From NCBI GenBank assembly GCA_021604825.1, contig BQJS01000034.1, positions 1-29,747 of the forward strand: 29,747 bases of DNA. The letters run 5' to 3'. The stretch comes from Phycisphaerae bacterium (GTDB lineage: Bacteria > Planctomycetota > Phycisphaerae > UBA1845). Under the pieces are notes generated by a model. It was not told the DNA's origin, ran no database searches, and worked only from the letters and a program-made list of their open reading frames with translations. The stretch's first letter is position 1; each line of letters starts with the position of its first letter. The translations under genes and the position numbers were made by a program. Of this stretch, positions 1-8,837 are shown in pieces.

Positions 1-116
1 GTTTCGGCTGATGCGGTCGAGAGCGCTGGTGGTGATGTCGATTTTCGGGCACGCACCAGCACCCAAGATAAACCACTGACCGAACGGTCAATCAACCGCC
101 GAGGAGAGCAATCAAC
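1..116 (+). other. Region upstream of ftsH, possible tail of an upstream gene
   Basis: No gene can be called here. One forward frame is open from the window edge to a TGA at 77-79, which could be the last codons of an upstream gene, but about 25 residues are too few to identify. Another forward frame stays open across the ftsH start. The only clear signal is a strong ribosome binding site for ftsH, GAGGAGAG at 101-108, eight bases before its ATG. No convincing promoter is visible, so ftsH may be co-transcribed with a gene outside the window. Confidence 0.4.
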
Positions 117-2147
117 ATGCCGGAATCCAACGGCAATGGCAACGATCCCAAGAAGCCAGATCCGAACAAGAAGACGCCACCGCCTAACATGAAAATGCCG
201 TCGCGCGGCGTGGCGACGTGGATGGTGTTTCTGGCGCTTTCGCTTCTGCTGGTGGTGGTGTTCGCCAAGGGGTTTGACAGCCCCAAGCAGATCACCATCA
301 ACGAATTCGAAAAATACGTTGACGATGGTGCGATCGATAAGCTTACGATCAAAGAAGATCGCATCGTTGGCATGCTCAAGCCCAATGAGCGCAATCCAGT
401 CGCCGAGTCCCAGCGTTTTGAAGTGCTGTATCTTCCGCAGGCGATGGACTACGCCTGGATCAAGCGGATCACCGAAAAACTCCCCGACGCCAAATTCAAA
501 CGTGAACCGCGCAGCTACTGGGTCGATTTTCTCATTGCCATGCTGCCGTGGTTGTTCATCTTTCTGTTTATCTACCTCTTCGTGTTCCGCCAGATTCGCT
601 CGGCGGGTGGTGGTGGAGGCATCCTTGGCAACTTCGGTCGCTCGCGTCATAGGGTGACGTCGAAGGAACACGTCAACGTGTCGTTCGCCGACGTCGCTGG
701 TATTCAGGAAGCCAAGGAAGAAGTTCAGGAACTCATTGAGTTTCTAAAGAACCCCAAGCGATTCCAGCGGTTGGGTGGACGCATTCCGCGCGGCGTGCTT
801 CTCGTTGGCCCGCCCGGGTGCGGTAAGACGTTGATGGCCAAAGCCATTGCAGGAGAAGCAGACGTTCCGTTCTTCTCGATCAGCGGTTCCGACTTTGTTG
901 AGATGTTTGTCGGTGTTGGTGCGTCGCGCGTTCGCGATCTCTTCAAGCAGGCCAAAGACAACTCGCCGTGTATCATTTTCCTTGATGAAATTGATGCCGT
1001 CGGTCGTCGTCGCGGTGGAAACTTCGGTGGTGGCGGACACGACGAACGCGAGCAAACGCTCAATGCCATCCTCGTTGAGATGGACGGGTTCGACACGTCC
1101 GATCAAGTCATCGTCATCGCAGCCACCAACCGCGTGGACGTGCTTGACCCAGCCCTGATTCGTCCGGGTCGTTTTGATCGCGAAGTCAGCGTGTCATTGC
1201 CCGACGTTCAGGGGCGTTATGAAATCCTAAAAGTTCACGCCCGCAAGGTTCGCTTGGGACCAAACGTGGACATGCGCCGTCTTGCCCGTGCCACGCCGAT
1301 GTTCAGCGGTGCGGAGTTGGCTGCGATCATCAACGAGTCGGCGATCATCGCGACGATGGGCAACAAAGATTACATCGAGATGGTCGATCTCGAAGAGGCC
1401 CGCGACAAAGTTCGCTGGGGTCGCGCCCATCGCAGTCGTCAGGTCGATGAGCATGACAAGAAGGTCACAGCCTATCACGAAGCTGGCCACGCGATTGTTC
1501 AGGTGTTGGTCAAAGACGCCGACCCGCTTCACAAGGTCAGCATTCTTTCGCGCGGTCCGTATGGGGGGGCGACCTTCTCATTGCCTGAACGCGACCGTAT
1601 GGTCTATACGAAAGAGTACCTCACCGCGATGATTCAAGTCGCCTTTGGTGGCCGCATCGCAGAAGACATGTTCTTCGGTGAGATCAGCAGCGGTGCGTCG
1701 ATGGACATCAAGCAGGTGACCGCGATCGCCCGGCAGATGGTTAAAGAATACGGCATGAACGAATCGCTCGGTTTCGTTTACTACGGTGACGAAGAGAGTG
1801 AAATGGGCTTGGGTCGTCAGTCGTATTCCTCAAAAACCGCCGACCGCATCGATCAGGAAATCAAGAAACTGATCGACATGCTTTACGAACAAACGTCGAA
1901 ACTGATGGCCGACAACCGCGAGGTCCTCGAAGCGATCGCAGAAGCGTTGCTCAAGTATGAAACGCTGACGGGCGACGACGTTCACGCGATTATTCGGGGC
2001 GAGACTTTGGAGCGGCCTACCATCTCCGATATTCTCGATTCGGAGCAATCCAAGCCCGGGTCGGCCGTCGGTAAAGCAAAGCCTGCCGATTCCGAGTCGG
2101 ATGCCGGTTTGGACCTTGGTGGTGGAAGCCTGCCTGCACCCGGCTAG
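117..2147 (+). CDS. ftsH: ATP-dependent zinc metalloprotease FtsH
   Basis: Membrane-anchored AAA+ protease that unfolds and degrades membrane and regulatory proteins on the cytoplasmic face, as a hexamer. Two transmembrane segments (about residues 32-50 and 136-158) flank an external domain of about 85 residues. The AAA module has Walker A GPPGCGKT (231-238), Walker B IIFLDE (286-291) and the second region of homology with its arginine finger (about 338-354). The M41 peptidase has HEAGH (454-458), and Asp530 in GASMDIKQ is the expected third zinc ligand. The 676 residues match the family. The ATG is supported by GAGGAGAG eight bases upstream. Unlike textbook FtsH, whose first membrane helix lies close to the N-terminus, this one has about 30 Pro/Asn/Lys-rich residues first, and it ends in a Gly-rich tail. 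Identification is firm. Confidence 0.98.
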   Translation: MPESNGNGNDPKKPDPNKKTPPPNMKMPSRGVATWMVFLALSLLLVVVFAKGFDSPKQITINEFEKYVDDGAIDKLTIKEDRIVGMLKPNERNPVAESQRFEVLYLPQAMDYAWIKRITEKLPDAKFKREPRSYWVDFLIAMLPWLFIFLFIYLFVFRQIRSAGGGGGILGNFGRSRHRVTSKEHVNVSFADVAGIQEAKEEVQELIEFLKNPKRFQRLGGRIPRGVLLVGPPGCGKTLMAKAIAGEADVPFFSISGSDFVEMFVGVGASRVRDLFKQAKDNSPCIIFLDEIDAVGRRRGGNFGGGGHDEREQTLNAILVEMDGFDTSDQVIVIAATNRVDVLDPALIRPGRFDREVSVSLPDVQGRYEILKVHARKVRLGPNVDMRRLARATPMFSGAELAAIINESAIIATMGNKDYIEMVDLEEARDKVRWGRAHRSRQVDEHDKKVTAYHEAGHAIVQVLVKDADPLHKVSILSRGPYGGATFSLPERDRMVYTKEYLTAMIQVAFGGRIAEDMFFGEISSGASMDIKQVTAIARQMVKEYGMNESLGFVYYGDEESEMGLGRQSYSSKTADRIDQEIKKLIDMLYEQTSKLMADNREVLEAIAEALLKYETLTGDDVHAIIRGETLERPTISDILDSEQSKPGSAVGKAKPADSESDAGLDLGGGSLPAPG

Positions 2148-2184
2148 CGGTAGCTCACGAGTGATCGTCCAGCTCGCGCTTTGT

Positions 2185-2265
2185 CGTCATTCCCGCGGAA
2201 GCGGGAATCCAGGTCTTGTGATCCTCGACAACCGTTCTGGACTCCCGCGAGCGCGGGAGTGACGA
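2185..2265. repeat. REPIN-like double-hairpin repeat, copy 1
   Basis: Two hairpins in inverted orientation make one 81-base imperfect palindrome. The first stem is ATTCCCGC (2189-2196) with GCGGGAAT (2201-2208) around GGAA. The second is ACTCCCGC (2241-2248) with GCGGGAGT (2253-2260) around GAGC. Each half follows the pattern TCGTCAYTCCCGC, four bases, GCGGGARTCCAG. A second copy with the same architecture lies at 15839-15920. Paired inverted REP units of this type are known as REPINs and are mobilised in trans by RAYT transposases; no such gene is in the window. The element lies between the convergent ends of ftsH and nadB, so it could also act as a two-way terminator, although no U-tract follows. 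Confidence 0.85.
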
Positions 2266-2318
2266 GCTTGGTCGTGTATTGGCGTCGCGGTGTGTTCCGA
2301 ATCGTTCCTGAGGTTTCG

Positions 2319-3986
2319 CTACTTCCACCCGTCAAAGTGCAGCGGGCACTCGCCGCGTTTGCAGATACCATCGGTGACTTCGTAGGTTGCATGATTGGCG
2401 TTCGCTTCTAGTTTCCCGTCGGTTGCATCACCGCGATAGTGGACGCCTCGACTTTCCTCCCTGACATTCGCCGCGGCTGCGACGATCCGGCCCAATTGAA
2501 GCATGTTCTGAACCTCCCACCCGTCCGGTGAATCAAACGTCTTGTCGAGCATGAACTTGCTCCAGAAGTCGATGATTTCGACGGTCTCGGTCAGGCGGTC
2601 GCCATTGCGAACAATGCCGGCGTTGCGCCACATCAATGCCCGCAAGCTCTGCTGGATGTCGGCCAGGTCGAGCATGGTTTTGGATGAATGCGGTTTCGTG
2701 TTGCTTAGTCGCGCCGGCCTAACGCCATTGCCATTCTTCAGGTCAAGCACCGCCGACTCGCCGGCGATCTTGCCCATCACCAATCCTTCGAGCAGAGAAT
2801 TGCTGGCCAATCGATTGGCTCCGTGCAATCCGCTGCATGACACTTCACCGCATGCCAACAATCCCGGTAGCGTCGAGCGCCCTTGGTTGTCGGTTACGAT
2901 GCCCCCGATGGAATAGTGGGCGGCGGGCCGAATTGGGATCAGGTCGGTTCCCACGTCGATGCCGAATTCTTCGCACGTTTGCGTGATCGTCGGGAAGCGC
3001 TTTTCGAATTTCGATTTCTCAATATGCCTTACGTCGAGAAAGACGTTGGTGCGTCGTGTCTTGTGCAGGCGATCGACGATGGCGCGACTGACGACATCGC
3101 GCGGTGCCAACTCGGCGTCCTTGTGATAGTCGGGCATGAATCGAGTGCCGTCGGCTTCGACGATATGGGCCCCCTCACCGCGCGCCGCTTCTGAAATCAG
3201 CGCCCGCGTTGCACCCGCGACGTATAACGTGGTCGGATGAAACTGCACGAATTCCATGTCGGCGATTTTCGCGCCAGCCCGCAGCGCGACGGCGATGCCA
3301 TCACCGGTGATCTCCGGTGGGTTGGTGGTTTCGCGGTAGATGCGACCGTACCCACCGCTCGCGAGGATCGTTCGTGCTGCCCAGATCAGTTGATGCCCGT
3401 ACTTCCGATGAAACGTCACAGCCCCGACGCACTCGCCATCGACGGTGATCAGGTCGATGAGAAAGCAGTTTTCGAAGATGCGGACTTTGCTCTTGGCGCG
3501 GGCTTGTTGTGTGAGGTGTTCGCTGAGCGCCTTTCCAGTGGCGTCACCTCCGGTATGCAGTACGCGGGCGGCGCGGTGTCCACCTTCCAAACCCAGGGAG
3601 AATTCACCGTCCTTGCTGTCGAACGCCATCTTCTGATCGATCAAATCGCCGATGCGGGCGACACCTTCGCGGCAGATCAATTCGACGACGTCGCGATGAT
3701 TCATCCCCGCTCCGACGGTCAGGGTGTCTTCGATGTGTTGTTCGATCGAGTCGGTTGGATCCATGACAGCCGCAATACCGCCTTGTGCCCAATAGGTCGC
3801 CGAGTCGGCCATCTTGCCCTTGGTTAGTAGCAAGACGTTGGACCCTTCGCTTGCGGCTAGGGCCGCGGACAAGCCCGCCACCCCGCCACCGACCACCAGC
3901 ACATCGGTCAGCACGTGTCCCATTCGGGTCGAATCGAAATTCGTCAAATATCGCGAGATCGGAAATGGTTTAGTCATGCCCGCCAT
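2319..3986 (-). CDS. nadB: L-aspartate oxidase NadB
   Basis: FAD-dependent oxidase that converts L-aspartate to iminoaspartate, the first step of de novo NAD synthesis (NadA then makes quinolinate). The N-terminus has the dinucleotide-binding motif VVGGGVAGLSAALAA, followed by the family segment YWAQGGIAAV. The glycine-rich GLEGGHRAARVLH, the substrate-loop stretch EFVQFHPTTLY and the FAD-domain block GEVSCSGLHGANRLASNSLL are all typical of NadB. Length is about 555 residues, as expected. The frame also allows a TTG start at 4013; ATG at 3986 or 3977 is preferred because it leaves the usual short lead before the FAD motif. The ribosome binding site is weak (AAGAA about ten bases before 3986). 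It is divergent from the gene at 4137. A poor promoter candidate (TTGATG, 18 bases, TATTCT on the minus strand, 4085-4114) lies in the shared gap. Neither nadA nor nadC is adjacent. Confidence 0.95.
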   Translation of the reverse strand: MAGMTKPFPISRYLTNFDSTRMGHVLTDVLVVGGGVAGLSAALAASEGSNVLLLTKGKMADSATYWAQGGIAAVMDPTDSIEQHIEDTLTVGAGMNHRDVVELICREGVARIGDLIDQKMAFDSKDGEFSLGLEGGHRAARVLHTGGDATGKALSEHLTQQARAKSKVRIFENCFLIDLITVDGECVGAVTFHRKYGHQLIWAARTILASGGYGRIYRETTNPPEITGDGIAVALRAGAKIADMEFVQFHPTTLYVAGATRALISEAARGEGAHIVEADGTRFMPDYHKDAELAPRDVVSRAIVDRLHKTRRTNVFLDVRHIEKSKFEKRFPTITQTCEEFGIDVGTDLIPIRPAAHYSIGGIVTDNQGRSTLPGLLACGEVSCSGLHGANRLASNSLLEGLVMGKIAGESAVLDLKNGNGVRPARLSNTKPHSSKTMLDLADIQQSLRALMWRNAGIVRNGDRLTETVEIIDFWSKFMLDKTFDSPDGWEVQNMLQLGRIVAAAANVREESRGVHYRGDATDGKLEANANHATYEVTDGICKRGECPLHFDGWK

Positions 3987-4042
3987 CGTAGAAATTCTTG
4001 CGACCGACGGCAACGGCAGATCAGAACGTTGCGCGAGGGGGT

Positions 4043-4071
4043 GGCCTGTACGCTTGGGGTGGTGCTATAAT
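4043..4071 (+). promoter_or_regulatory. Extended -10 promoter for the beta-propeller lipoprotein gene
   Basis: A perfect -10 box TATAAT lies at 4066-4071 and is preceded by TG at 4063-4064, giving the extended -10 motif TGnTATAAT. The hexamer at the -35 spacing (4043-4048, GGCCTG) matches poorly, which is usual where an extended -10 is present. Transcription would begin near 4078 and leave a leader of about 59 bases that contains the GAAGG ribosome binding site at 4122-4126. This is a sequence prediction only. Confidence 0.6.
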
Positions 4072-4136
4072 TCCGCCATAGCGAAGAATACTCTCCCCAA
4101 TCTGATTTCATCAATCACCCTGAAGGTACCCGATCC

Positions 4137-5906
4137 ATGACCTTACGAATCGTGTTGTTGTTGGCGGTTGCCATGGTAGCCGGCTGCGAACCGGAAGTCG
4201 TCGAACCCGGTCCCGGCGATGATCCCACACCGGCGACTGGCATCGCCAAGATGGACCTTGCCGTCACCGCAACGGATGCTGGCGTGCTGACGCGCGTCTA
4301 TGGTTCGTCGGGCGACGGTCGACGGGGTCTGCCGGTGGCGGGTGGGTTTGATTGTGACGGCGATGGATTTGTCGATACAGGGTTTGCGTCGATCCAAGCC
4401 AGTCCGTTGGACCGCCAGGGTGCGGGTGAAGTGCTGCTCGTGTTTGGCGACGGTACGATCGGTGGCGATCTCGATACGTTTGGATTCAGTGAGCGCGTGC
4501 TCAAGATTGCGGGAGCGGCAGAGCTTGAAGTGACGGGCGCCGAAATCTGGATGGATGACGTCAACAATGACGGCACCGGCGATCTGCTGATTTGCCGGCA
4601 GAATTTTTCACCGACGGAAGATCGCCGCGGTGCGGGGGCGCTGTCGATCATCTTCGGTTCGTCAGCACTGCGCGAACATGCCGAATCGCAGACGTATCTC
4701 GACTTCGCCAATCCGCCCGACAACATTTCGATCCTCACGTTCGTAGGTGTGGCTGCGTTCGATCGATTGGGGATCTGGACACGGACGGGCGACGTGACTG
4801 GTGATGGCATCGTGGATATTATCGTTGGCGCCGACGAAGCCAACCAAGGCGAAGAAGCCAATGCCGGCGAAGCGTACTTGATTCGCGGTGGCGCGCACTT
4901 GACTGGAATGCAAACGATCGACCTCGCCAATTTCGGAGCCACCGAACTTGCCGGGAACATTCTTAAAATTCTGCCGCCACCCGCTGCGCGCAATTATCAT
5001 CTGGGAGCCACCTGCAACATTGCCGACCTCGATGGCAACGGTCGCGGTGATGTGTTACTCGCCGCAGCGTTGACCCGTGCGGGGGCAGGCATTCGTGTGT
5101 CTGGCGCGTTGCCGGGAACGGGGGCGGCTATCGGCGGGGCACCGAATGGCAGCTTGTACATTGTCTGGGACGATAACTTTGCCAGCGGCGCGTGGTCTGT
5201 TGGCGAAACGATCACGATCGACGAAGGCTCGGAATCCGTCACCACCATTCGCGGCGCGGAAGAAAATGGTGCCTTTGGTGAAGAGATCGTTGGGGGATTG
5301 GACTACAACGGCGACGGATTTGCAGATCTGTTCTTGGGCGATCTGGTTGCCGACGGGATCAATGGCAACAGTGCCGGTCGTGGTTACATCTTCGATCGAG
5401 CGAAGACTTTGCGCGGTCTCGATTTCGTCATCAACGCACCGCCGGAAAGTGTCAAAGTAACCTTAATTGAAGGTCCGACGCGCGATTCGCTGGGTGGCGA
5501 CACGCTGGCACATGGCGATTTCAACAAAGATGGTATCGCGGACTTGGCGGTCGGAAGTCCGCACGGCAATCCGCAAGACCGACTGTCAGCCGGTGTCGTG
5601 CATGTCTTGATCGGGCAGACCAAAGGCTGGCCTGACGTGATCGACTTGGCGCAGATCGAAGCCGCCGACTCGGGAGTTGACGCCGTTTCGATCGTGGAGG
5701 GAGCGTTCGGGTCGGCCACCCGCGATGCCGGCGACACCCTTTGCTACAGTGCAGCCGCGGCTGACCTCGATGGCGACGGATACACCGATTTGATCGTCAA
5801 CGAGATGGCTGGCAACGGATTGGCCGACGATACGGTGGACGTCGGCAACATGCTTTTGATCAGTGGAGCAGCACTATCGGACTTTCCTCAAGACGACGCC
5901 TCATAG
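4137..5906 (+). CDS. FG-GAP repeat beta-propeller lipoprotein
   Basis: Predicted exported lipoprotein of 589 residues. A short hydrophobic signal ends in the lipobox VAGC (Cys17), followed by an acidic, Pro-rich linker. The rest is a repeat domain with seven aspartate-rich calcium loops of the form DxDGDGxxD, at about residues 72, 141, 219, 298, 389, 461 and 543, each followed by the hydrophobic strand of an FG-GAP repeat. Seven repeats match the seven blades of an integrin-alpha-type propeller, so the domain looks complete. Such proteins usually bind partners at the cell surface; no enzymatic motif is visible and the ligand is unknown. The ATG has GAAGG ten bases upstream and an extended -10 promoter further up. 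The next gene starts 67 bases downstream on the same strand and may be co-transcribed. Confidence 0.9.
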   Translation: MTLRIVLLLAVAMVAGCEPEVVEPGPGDDPTPATGIAKMDLAVTATDAGVLTRVYGSSGDGRRGLPVAGGFDCDGDGFVDTGFASIQASPLDRQGAGEVLLVFGDGTIGGDLDTFGFSERVLKIAGAAELEVTGAEIWMDDVNNDGTGDLLICRQNFSPTEDRRGAGALSIIFGSSALREHAESQTYLDFANPPDNISILTFVGVAAFDRLGIWTRTGDVTGDGIVDIIVGADEANQGEEANAGEAYLIRGGAHLTGMQTIDLANFGATELAGNILKILPPPAARNYHLGATCNIADLDGNGRGDVLLAAALTRAGAGIRVSGALPGTGAAIGGAPNGSLYIVWDDNFASGAWSVGETITIDEGSESVTTIRGAEENGAFGEEIVGGLDYNGDGFADLFLGDLVADGINGNSAGRGYIFDRAKTLRGLDFVINAPPESVKVTLIEGPTRDSLGGDTLAHGDFNKDGIADLAVGSPHGNPQDRLSAGVVHVLIGQTKGWPDVIDLAQIEAADSGVDAVSIVEGAFGSATRDAGDTLCYSAAAADLDGDGYTDLIVNEMAGNGLADDTVDVGNMLLISGAALSDFPQDDAS

Positions 5907-5973
5907 AGGTAGACCAAGCTCCGATAACCAGTTCGCAAGTCAACGGTCCGCGTGTCAATGCCGATAGATTGGG

Positions 5974-8679
5974 ATGACACGACAGTTGCTGCAAAAATGT
6001 CGTTGGGCCACCGGTTTGCGCGCCGCTGCAATCGCTTGCGTCTGCGCGACTCTGCTTTCGGTCAGCTCGGCCCGCGCTGACGATCACAATTCAAACGAAC
6101 CAGCGAACATCAGTCGCATCATTCACACATTTGATTTCAACGAGCCCAAGAACTTCGACACCATTCCGCGCTACTGGATACGGTTTCCCGATGCGACCAT
6201 CGGCGACCCAAGCTTCCCGCGTTACACCGAGGCCAAGTTCGACAAGGAGATGGGCCACCACGACAACCCGTCGTTTTATCTGGAGTCCAAAGGGCAAAGC
6301 ATCGGGTATCGCTATGTCGGTCCAGAAACGCGAATTCGTCCGGGGACGTTTCGCGTGCGCGGGTGGATCAAAGCCGACGCCCTGCGCCACGGACGGGCGG
6401 CGATCAGCGCGTACTTTGTCGACTGGAACGGTCGGTACATCGGCGACACTCAGAAATACAGCCGCTTGGTCGGTGGTGCGGTTGACGGTAATGATTGGCA
6501 GCAAGTCGAAATCGAACTGAAGGATGTGCCCGTCGGGGCGCAGTTCATTGGAGTAACATGTTGGTTGGTCCAGCAGGACGTTTGGCGCGATGGCAAAGAG
6601 CCGCATCGTCACATCGACCACATGGACATTTTCGGTGGTGCGTGGTTCGATGACATCGAGATCATTGAGGAGCCGTTCGCGGAATTGAAGCTCAGTCATC
6701 CCGGAAACATCGTCCACGCTGGGGAGGTTTGCGAAATCCTCGCGACGGTTGCGGACGATGTTGCAGACGGCCTCGTCGCCACGCTGATGGTGCATGACGA
6801 ATCGGGGAAAGTGCTTGCCAGCCAATCAATTCCGGTCAGAGACTTCGAAGAGCGACAAGCGACCATTGTGACTCTGCCCGAGTTGACTCCCGGTATCTAC
6901 AACTCGAGTCTGACGGTGCGAAGTGGCGACGAAGAAGTTCTCAAGAGGACGCTGCGGTTCGCCCAACTTGGGAAGTCGCACCATCCGCCAGGGCAAGTGT
7001 CGCGAAGAATGGGCATCACGCTTAAGAGTCTTCCGCACGATGAAATTGCAGATGTACACGCCCTGTTCGATGCATTGGACGTGGGGATCGTCAAGATACC
7101 GCTCTGGGGCGGTGATCAAACGACCAGCGATTCCGATTCACGGGCACTGCCCAAGACCATGAGCCTATTGCTTCGGTTGCAGGTCGAGGTGGTCGGGCTT
7201 TTTGGCGGTCTACCCAACGAACTTGCTCAGTCGCGTTTTGAGCACAACCTGACGCTGCTCGATGTGCTTTCCGACGATCCACGCGGGTGGCGGCCTTTCT
7301 TGGACGACATCGTCGCACCGCATGCCAATGTTTTTCGATCGTGGCAGCTCGGCGCGGATGGTGATCTGTCGATGGTGGATGATCCGCGTTATGGAAATGC
7401 GATTGTCGCTCTTCGCCAGGGCATTCACGAAATGATCGCAGCCCCCGACATCACCGGTATCCAATCGGCGTCAGTCTATCCGGATGGGCCACGCCTCGAC
7501 GTTGAGAATCTTTCCGTTCACCTGCCGGAAGATATCTACCCGGAGCACATTGCGGATCACCTGGGCGAGTTCATTGAGGACGGACGACCCAAGGACGGAT
7601 ATGACCTCGTCTGGGCGTCGGTTGGGTCGGGTGTAGATCTCGATGCCCAATCGATTGGTACGTGGGCGCTTCGCATTCTCGAAGCGCGCTGGGCGGGTGT
7701 TGACGCGGTGTTTGCAGCCCAACCTTGGACCACGCGGCGATCGCCAACTGGACTCGTCTCCGAACCTACGCTGGCGTACCTGGCCTTTCGGACGATCGCC
7801 GACATCGTCGACGATAAGATTCCGTCGCAACGACTCGATCTGGATTTGTCGGCGAAGGCAATGACATTTGTGCGCGGCGACGAAAGCGTGTGGGTGATTT
7901 GGGATCCAAAGGCTCCGCCCGAAGGTCGTTCGCTATCGATTCAACTGGGCTCGGCTAGGGAGATTGTCGACCTGCTCGGACGCCAAGTTTCTGCAAAGAG
8001 GCTGAGGGATGGCCGACATGAGTTAATCATTGGGCGGTCGCCAATTTTTGTGGTTGGTTCGCAGCGATGGCTTCCCGCGTTTCGCGCTGGGGTGCAGCTT
8101 ACACCTTCACACGCTGATTTTGCGCTGGATGCTCGCGAGCATACCCTGAAGGTATCCAATCCAAACGACGTAGCGATGAATGGCATGATCGTGTTGGCAT
8201 CACCTGAGGGTTGGACCGTCGAGCCATCTCGCATTCAATTTTCGATTTATCCAAACGAAGTGAAGGAATTCGCCGTTGCGATTCGGCATCCGAGCAGTGA
8301 GTCGGCTGGCATTAAGCAACTGTTCGCAAACGTAACGCTCAACTCGACTCAGAAGTACTACATGGAGATTCCCCTGCTGTTTGATCTGGATCTGCAAGAC
8401 GTCGACGTTTGGGGGTACGCCGTGATGGACGGTGATCGACTGGTGGTGCGGCATGGGATGACCAGTCGAGCCGACGTACCGATCAGCCTCCGATCGTTCG
8501 CAACCTATCCCGGAAGAAGTCGCCAATATCGGGTGATACACGAATTGCTACCGGGTCAAACGCTCGCCACGGAATATACCTTCAGCGACGTCGAATCGAC
8601 GGTTGGAAAAACCATTCGACTCGGGCTGCGAGAAGTCAACGGTCCCCGCATCCACAACCTGCAAATCGACGCTCCCTAA
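5974..8679 (+). CDS. Secreted protein with carbohydrate-binding-like domain, function unknown
   Basis: A 901-residue exported protein. A basic N-region and hydrophobic core end in a likely signal peptidase I site after ARA (residue 35). Residues about 48-230 look like a jelly-roll carbohydrate-binding domain, rich in aromatics and ending in the pattern AWFDDIEIIEEP seen in such modules. Residues about 340-620 alternate hydrophobic strands and helices in a way that suggests a (beta/alpha) barrel like that of glycoside hydrolases, but I cannot identify catalytic acids. Residues about 720-790 resemble a NEW3-type beta-sandwich (PEGWTVEPS followed by an EVKEFAVAI strand). Function is therefore a guess: polysaccharide binding or hydrolysis at the cell surface. 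The ATG lacks a clear ribosome binding site, but the signal peptide starts directly from it. No name is justified. Confidence 0.8.
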   Translation: MTRQLLQKCRWATGLRAAAIACVCATLLSVSSARADDHNSNEPANISRIIHTFDFNEPKNFDTIPRYWIRFPDATIGDPSFPRYTEAKFDKEMGHHDNPSFYLESKGQSIGYRYVGPETRIRPGTFRVRGWIKADALRHGRAAISAYFVDWNGRYIGDTQKYSRLVGGAVDGNDWQQVEIELKDVPVGAQFIGVTCWLVQQDVWRDGKEPHRHIDHMDIFGGAWFDDIEIIEEPFAELKLSHPGNIVHAGEVCEILATVADDVADGLVATLMVHDESGKVLASQSIPVRDFEERQATIVTLPELTPGIYNSSLTVRSGDEEVLKRTLRFAQLGKSHHPPGQVSRRMGITLKSLPHDEIADVHALFDALDVGIVKIPLWGGDQTTSDSDSRALPKTMSLLLRLQVEVVGLFGGLPNELAQSRFEHNLTLLDVLSDDPRGWRPFLDDIVAPHANVFRSWQLGADGDLSMVDDPRYGNAIVALRQGIHEMIAAPDITGIQSASVYPDGPRLDVENLSVHLPEDIYPEHIADHLGEFIEDGRPKDGYDLVWASVGSGVDLDAQSIGTWALRILEARWAGVDAVFAAQPWTTRRSPTGLVSEPTLAYLAFRTIADIVDDKIPSQRLDLDLSAKAMTFVRGDESVWVIWDPKAPPEGRSLSIQLGSAREIVDLLGRQVSAKRLRDGRHELIIGRSPIFVVGSQRWLPAFRAGVQLTPSHADFALDAREHTLKVSNPNDVAMNGMIVLASPEGWTVEPSRIQFSIYPNEVKEFAVAIRHPSSESAGIKQLFANVTLNSTQKYYMEIPLLFDLDLQDVDVWGYAVMDGDRLVVRHGMTSRADVPISLRSFATYPGRSRQYRVIHELLPGQTLATEYTFSDVESTVGKTIRLGLREVNGPRIHNLQIDAP

Positions 8680-8718
8680 GCCGCCCAACGAACACAATCG
8701 CAGCATCGTGCGTATGAC

Positions 8719-8747
8719 TAGACTGTGCCCAAGGCGTTGGTTATGCT
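8719..8747 (+). promoter_or_regulatory. Possible sigma-70 promoter for the TPR lipoprotein gene
   Basis: TAGACT at 8719-8724 (four of six matches to the -35 consensus) and TATGCT at 8742-8747 (four of six to the -10) are spaced by 17 bases in the 158-base gap between two same-strand genes. Transcription would start near 8754 and give a leader of about 84 bases. The match is modest and could be chance. Confidence 0.3.
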
Positions 8748-8837
8748 CTCCGTTGCGAGCTTGCGAAGGTTGGCTCTTGAAACTACCAGATTCGGTGATT
8801 TCGCATACTTCCCCCTCAATTCAAAGGATCATTCGTT

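Noticed and set aside
2185..2265. Double hairpin read as a CRISPR repeat or as a plain terminator
   Set aside because: There are only two hairpins in inverted orientation, no regular spacers and no U-tract. A REPIN-like element explains the symmetry and the second copy better; a terminator side role remains possible.
3237..3827. Plus-strand frame of 196 residues inside nadB
   Set aside because: Antisense to a well-conserved enzyme gene; the translation has no family motif.
4350..5800. Repeated Asp/Gly-rich coding segments considered as DNA tandem repeats
   Set aside because: The similarity is at protein level (FG-GAP calcium loops) with divergent codons and irregular spacing, so it is domain structure.
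6091..6825. Minus-strand frame of 244 residues inside the 901-residue secreted protein gene
   Set aside because: Antisense shadow caused by codon bias; no signal sequence, motif or initiation signal.
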